Source: Paenibacillus sp. NAIST15-1
GTDB lineage: Bacteria > Bacillota > Bacilli > Paenibacillales > Paenibacillaceae
Direction: 5' to 3'
Length of the DNA: 64,000 nt
Assembly (NCBI RefSeq): GCF_001894745.1
Contig: NZ_BBYF01000018.1
Span: 1-64,000, forward strand
Position numbers and translations under genes: made by a program. Under the pieces are notes generated by a model. The model did no database searches. It was not told the origin of the DNA and saw nothing but the letters and a program-made list of their open reading frames with translations. The stretch's first letter is position 1. Each line of letters opens with the position of its first letter. This document shows, piece after piece, positions 60,768-64,000 of the stretch.

Positions 60768-60866
60768 GCTGTATCGTTCCCCTCGTCTCTTTCTTCTTCT
60801 CCCGATGCCGATTCGCATATCACTCTTTTATTCGACCATTCACATCGTGCTTCCATCCGTTTATCC

Positions 60867-62213
60867 TTATTGCCCGCTCCATCTCTCAACATGTATCACT
60901 AAGGTTTCATCCTGCTCTGCCTTATAGCTGCGTTCGACGCGAGCCCCCGCTCCATCTACCTCCACGATTCCGTCTGCTCGACTCACTTGGAACAGCCAAT
61001 CTGTATGCAGCGGGATGCGCAGGCGTGTCGCATATGCATCCGTGTTCGGATCGTACGTCAATGGGAACCAAGCGTACAGCTTGAGATCCTGCGGCGTACT
61101 AGGCGGCACATGGACAATGATCTCCAAGTCAACATGCGTACTGAGCTCCTCCACGATTCGCAGTGGCATCGAGGCTTCACAACAACCTTCAAATTGCACC
61201 GTTACTTCCGTAACGCCCGGGCGAAGCGGAATAACCGTACCATCATCCCGAACCTGCGCGATTTGCTCATCCTCCACACGGTACGCCGCACGAAGTGCTG
61301 ACATCTTGAAGCCGGAATCGAACTCGATAATCGGATTCAGCCGGCACAGAGGCCCTGTGATCCCAACAACTTGATCGCCATGCAGCGTAAGAGAGCAAGC
61401 CTTGCCGCGCTTGCCGAAGAAGTGAAGAAGCGGCGCAGACACTCTCGCTGCCCAATCCTTCTCCACGTGCGCCGCTCCGGGCTCATAGAGGTAGATAAGC
61501 TCGTCATCTGCTTTGTAGCCAATGCTAAGCAATTTCTCTGCCGCTTCCCGCACATGCTTTTCCATGACCAGAAGCCCTTCGCGGCTGCCGACATCGATCC
61601 ATATCTTTTTGATGGACTGCTTCGTGGTGAAGGTATGATACAACGGCACTTCTTCCAAGGTTTCAGGATACACGCAATACAAGTAAGGCGAGATAATCCC
61701 CAGCATGCTGAATACGTCAGGACGCCGCAGCCCAATGTGATACGTCACCTGTCCGCCTCTTGAAGAGCCCATTAAGGCCGTATGCTCCGGTTCTGGTCGC
61801 GTACGGAATAAGGCATCCACATAAGGCTTGACCTCTTCAATCAGGAAGCGCTCATACTGATGGCCTCGCGGTTGGACTGAAAACTTGTCGTCCTGATAAC
61901 GAACGCCCTCCAAGTCATGCGTGAACTCATCTGCCCGCTCCATCCCCATATTCGGAATGCCGACAATGATGATCTCTTCCATGCGCTGTTCGGCAATCAG
62001 CTTATCGGCGGCAGAGTGCACGTTCCATGAATAGCCGTTGAAGGCCGGATGAAAAATATTTTGACCGTCATGCATGTATAAGACTGGATACCGCTTGTTC
62101 GAATCTTGTTGGTAGCTCGGAGGAAGATAAATGAACAGTTCTCTATCGTTGTTCAGATGTTCCGAGTGAAATGTTTCAACGCGCAGTATGCTTGATCCGT
62201 ACTTCGTGTTCAT
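60867..62213 (-). CDS. Alpha/beta-hydrolase (enterochelin-esterase-like) with C-terminal beta domain, copy 2
   Basis: The 448-residue protein has an esterase domain in residues 1-275: LFIYLPPSYQQDSNKRYPVL, YMHDGQN, nucleophile Ser151 in MGSSRGG, and GAAHVEKDWAARV with the likely catalytic His. Two beta-sandwich-like segments follow, including VRDDGTVIPLRPGVTEVTVQ (Ig-like) and LKLYAWFPLTYDPNTDAYAT (resembling a CBM20/48 edge). There is no signal peptide. Its ATG overlaps the stop of the preceding paralog (ATGA). COG2819-type esterases act on siderophores, acyl peptides or sugars; the substrate is unknown. Confidence 0.88.
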   Translation of the reverse strand: MNTKYGSSILRVETFHSEHLNNDRELFIYLPPSYQQDSNKRYPVLYMHDGQNIFHPAFNGYSWNVHSAADKLIAEQRMEEIIIVGIPNMGMERADEFTHDLEGVRYQDDKFSVQPRGHQYERFLIEEVKPYVDALFRTRPEPEHTALMGSSRGGQVTYHIGLRRPDVFSMLGIISPYLYCVYPETLEEVPLYHTFTTKQSIKKIWIDVGSREGLLVMEKHVREAAEKLLSIGYKADDELIYLYEPGAAHVEKDWAARVSAPLLHFFGKRGKACSLTLHGDQVVGITGPLCRLNPIIEFDSGFKMSALRAAYRVEDEQIAQVRDDGTVIPLRPGVTEVTVQFEGCCEASMPLRIVEELSTHVDLEIIVHVPPSTPQDLKLYAWFPLTYDPNTDAYATRLRIPLHTDWLFQVSRADGIVEVDGAGARVERSYKAEQDETLVIHVERWSGQ

Positions 62214-63556
62214 CGCTCCTCCACCCTTTCCGACGCTAGATCAATCCAATTCTCGACTTCGTAATACAGCTCCAAACCATCGATAACCGTGAATTTGCGA
62301 TATGGCACTTCTTGACCGTAACGATCCGTTTCATGTTTGCCCAAGCCACGGGAAATCCGGAACTCGAACGCCATATCCCGCGGCACCTCGAACGTGCCTC
62401 CATATTGCCCTTCATCGATCATTGGCAGCTCGATCCCTGCATACAGCCTTTCGGTAGGCGGCGTATTTTCGGGCACCTTTACGACCAACGTAACTGCAGC
62501 CGTCTCCGAAAGATACGGAATAACTGTAATTTCTGCATGTGCTGTGAGCTGATCATGATGATAGATGACGCGCGTCTTGCCCGACCGCTTCGGAATGAGC
62601 GTTCCATCCACGGTTACTTCTAGGATGCGGGGATCGGCCACTTCATACCGAGCGTTCAAATCCGTCATGACAAAGCCGCTGTCGTAATGAACGACCGCAT
62701 TGAACCTTAGCGTCGGCCCCAGAATTCCGACTACATGGGAACCGTGCAGTTCAGCATGTACAGGCGTACCGATATCTCCGAAGAAATAAAGGAGTGGCGC
62801 ATGAACCCTTGCGGCCCAATCCTTCTGCGCGTGTCCGGAACCGACGGCATAGTAATACATCAGATCATTCCCCGGCTCATATCCGATCCGAACGAGCGTG
62901 TCTACGACCTGCCGCACATGCTTCTCCATAACGGTAAAGCCTTCCGCATCACCGACATCCACCCAGATCTTGAGATCCTTCTTTTCCGTATAGATATGAC
63001 TTAGCCAGCGATCCTCCATCGTATCCGGATTTACGCTAACGACGAACGGACATAATGCCCCGATCATGCCGAACGTATCCGATTGGCGAAATCCGATATT
63101 GTAGGACACCAAGCCGCCAGCGGATGACCCCATTAAGGCAGTATGCTCCTTGCCTGGAAGTGTACGGTATTCTCGATCGATATAAGGCTTCACTTCCTCT
63201 ACGAGAAACTGCTCATACCGCTCACCTTGGTTCGCTGTGTTGAATAGGTTGTGCCCATCCGGATTCGCATGCATGTACTCCGCAATCCGTGCATCTTCGA
63301 TATGGGAAATGGCCACCACGATGATTTCCTTCATCCTGCCTTCGGCTACAAGACGATCAACCGTAAGATGGACATCCCATGAGTCTCCCTTGTGATCCGC
63401 GAAAAAGGCATGCTGCCCATCGTGCATATAGAGCACGGGATACCGCTTCTGTTCGTTCTCTCGATAGCTCGGAGGCAAGTAAATAAATACTTTCCTTCTA
63501 TTAGATAAGATGCTCGAATAAAATTCGTCAATCTGAATAAGACGTGATGAATCCAC
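62210..63556 (-). CDS. Alpha/beta-hydrolase (enterochelin-esterase-like) with C-terminal beta domain, copy 1
   Basis: This paralog has exactly the same length (448 residues) and domain order as the next gene. It shows VFIYLPPSYRENEQKRYPVL, YMHDGQHAFF, nucleophile Ser145 in MGSSAGG, and the shared block MEKHVRQ...DWAARVHAPLLYFFG. An Ig-like segment (VTVDGTLIPKRSGKTRVIYH) and a closing beta domain follow. It starts at GTG with GAGGAG nine bases upstream, 25 bp after the stop of the gene at the right edge. The three genes probably form one operon. The duplicates have diverged strongly, so different substrates are likely. Confidence 0.88.
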   Translation of the reverse strand: MDSSRLIQIDEFYSSILSNRRKVFIYLPPSYRENEQKRYPVLYMHDGQHAFFADHKGDSWDVHLTVDRLVAEGRMKEIIVVAISHIEDARIAEYMHANPDGHNLFNTANQGERYEQFLVEEVKPYIDREYRTLPGKEHTALMGSSAGGLVSYNIGFRQSDTFGMIGALCPFVVSVNPDTMEDRWLSHIYTEKKDLKIWVDVGDAEGFTVMEKHVRQVVDTLVRIGYEPGNDLMYYYAVGSGHAQKDWAARVHAPLLYFFGDIGTPVHAELHGSHVVGILGPTLRFNAVVHYDSGFVMTDLNARYEVADPRILEVTVDGTLIPKRSGKTRVIYHHDQLTAHAEITVIPYLSETAAVTLVVKVPENTPPTERLYAGIELPMIDEGQYGGTFEVPRDMAFEFRISRGLGKHETDRYGQEVPYRKFTVIDGLELYYEVENWIDLASERVEER

Positions 63557-63581
63557 TACACATTTCTCCTCATATATTGAT

Positions 63582-64000
63582 CTACGAGGAGACTGGTAAT
63601 TTCAAAAACTTCTCCTCGTGCACATACTCCACATCATCAATAAAGCTGTTCATAACGCCTACAAATGAATCGTATCTACTCAAGTCGAAAGTGACCCTCT
63701 CCGTATCTTGACCGAGAATTTCGGGACAGTGGCACGTGCACCATGGAATCAAGTTGGGATGGACTTTGGCGGCTTCATTGGCAATAAATTCGTTCAGTAC
63801 GATACCCGGCTGGCCATCGAACTTGGTCAAGAAGGACTCCATCCCCTGGCTGTGTTCATATACATGAATCCGTTCTTCCGGCAAACCCGATGCCTGCTTG
63901 ATAACATCCGCCCATTGGTTATTGTTGTAGCGATCCATGATAAGAAACTGCGGAGCTTCATTCAGCAAATCGCGCGATCGTTGAAAGCCCGCTTCCACAT
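63582..64000 (-). CDS. Unrecognised protein, 3' part only
   Basis: An open minus-strand frame enters from the right edge and ends at 63582, covering about 139 codons. Visible text includes LLNEAPQFLIMDRYNNNQWA, LPEERIHVYEHSQGMESFLT, PNLIPWCTCHCPEILGQDTE and VTFDLSRYDSFVGVMNSFID. No membrane segment or known motif stands out. The CTCHCPE cluster could bind metal. A GTG at 63998 could open the frame but has no room for a ribosome site, so the true start is outside. It lies 25 bp before the tandem esterases and is likely their operon partner. Confidence 0.65.
   Translation of the reverse strand, partial: VEAGFQRSRDLLNEAPQFLIMDRYNNNQWADVIKQASGLPEERIHVYEHSQGMESFLTKFDGQPGIVLNEFIANEAAKVHPNLIPWCTCHCPEILGQDTERVTFDLSRYDSFVGVMNSFIDDVEYVHEEKFLKLPVSS

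Overview
The window looks like chromosomal DNA of a spore-forming, low-to-mid GC Firmicute, most likely Paenibacillus or a close relative. Three things point this way: strong AAGGAGG-type ribosome binding sites with many GTG and TTG starts; sporulation and transition-state genes (PrkA, a Cse60-like protein, an AbrB-type regulator); and LplB/YtcP-type sugar ABC permeases with no dedicated ATPase. I see no tRNA, rRNA, CRISPR array, phage or intact insertion sequence. All calls rest on reading the sequence; no database search was run.

Layout, left to right. 1-1.9 kb: the 5' part of a minus-strand gene built of 75-bp tandem repeats, then a TetR/DUF4188 pair. 2-3.5 kb: a DUF368 polyprenyl-phosphate transporter and a DUF2199 protein. 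3.8-11 kb: PrkA with a sigma-E-like promoter, a DUF2161 nuclease-fold protein, a class I aminotransferase and a ComP-like sensor kinase. 11-14.6 kb: a coiled-coil membrane protein with a NAGPA-type phosphodiester glycosidase, a 32-residue membrane peptide, Cse60, a short bL25, an AbrB-like regulator with a zinc ribbon, and TrmL. 14.7-20.1 kb: a MarR/MMPL export operon, an orphan OmpR-type response regulator and a DUF3238 protein. 20.2-21.3 kb: serC.

21.5-34.5 kb is a carbohydrate locus. One minus-strand operon encodes an esterase, two permeases, a binding protein, a GH3 beta-glucosidase, a large GH94 phosphorylase resembling 1,2-beta-oligoglucan phosphorylase, and a LacI regulator. This matches the known Listeria innocua lin1838-lin1843 locus for beta-1,2-glucan fragments. 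A strong promoter with a LacI-type operator at its start point reads leftward. A second, similar operator lies downstream of a promoter reading towards a divergent serine hydrolase, so both units may answer to one regulator. 34.5-49.3 kb holds a CPBP protease, an RND efflux pair (SwrC type), a secreted multidomain GH20 hexosaminidase with a cre-like site, a MocR regulator, cytochrome bd oxidase (cydAB) and lipL.

48.2-51.6 kb is a disturbed zone. It has a frameshifted, truncated aldo/keto reductase, a decayed minus-strand coding relic, and an AT-rich islet with a divergent pair of unknown exported or membrane proteins. 51.8-59.7 kb carries an MFS exporter and then a tightly packed seven-gene operon: an ECF sigma factor, a membrane-anchored putative anti-sigma factor, two CUT1-type permeases, an HlyD-type adaptor, a solute-binding lipoprotein and a second lipoprotein. 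An efflux-type adaptor among importer permeases, all under a sigma factor, is the most unusual arrangement here. 60-64 kb holds a secreted protein, two tandem 448-residue alpha/beta-hydrolases and the 3' part of an unrecognised gene that runs off the edge.
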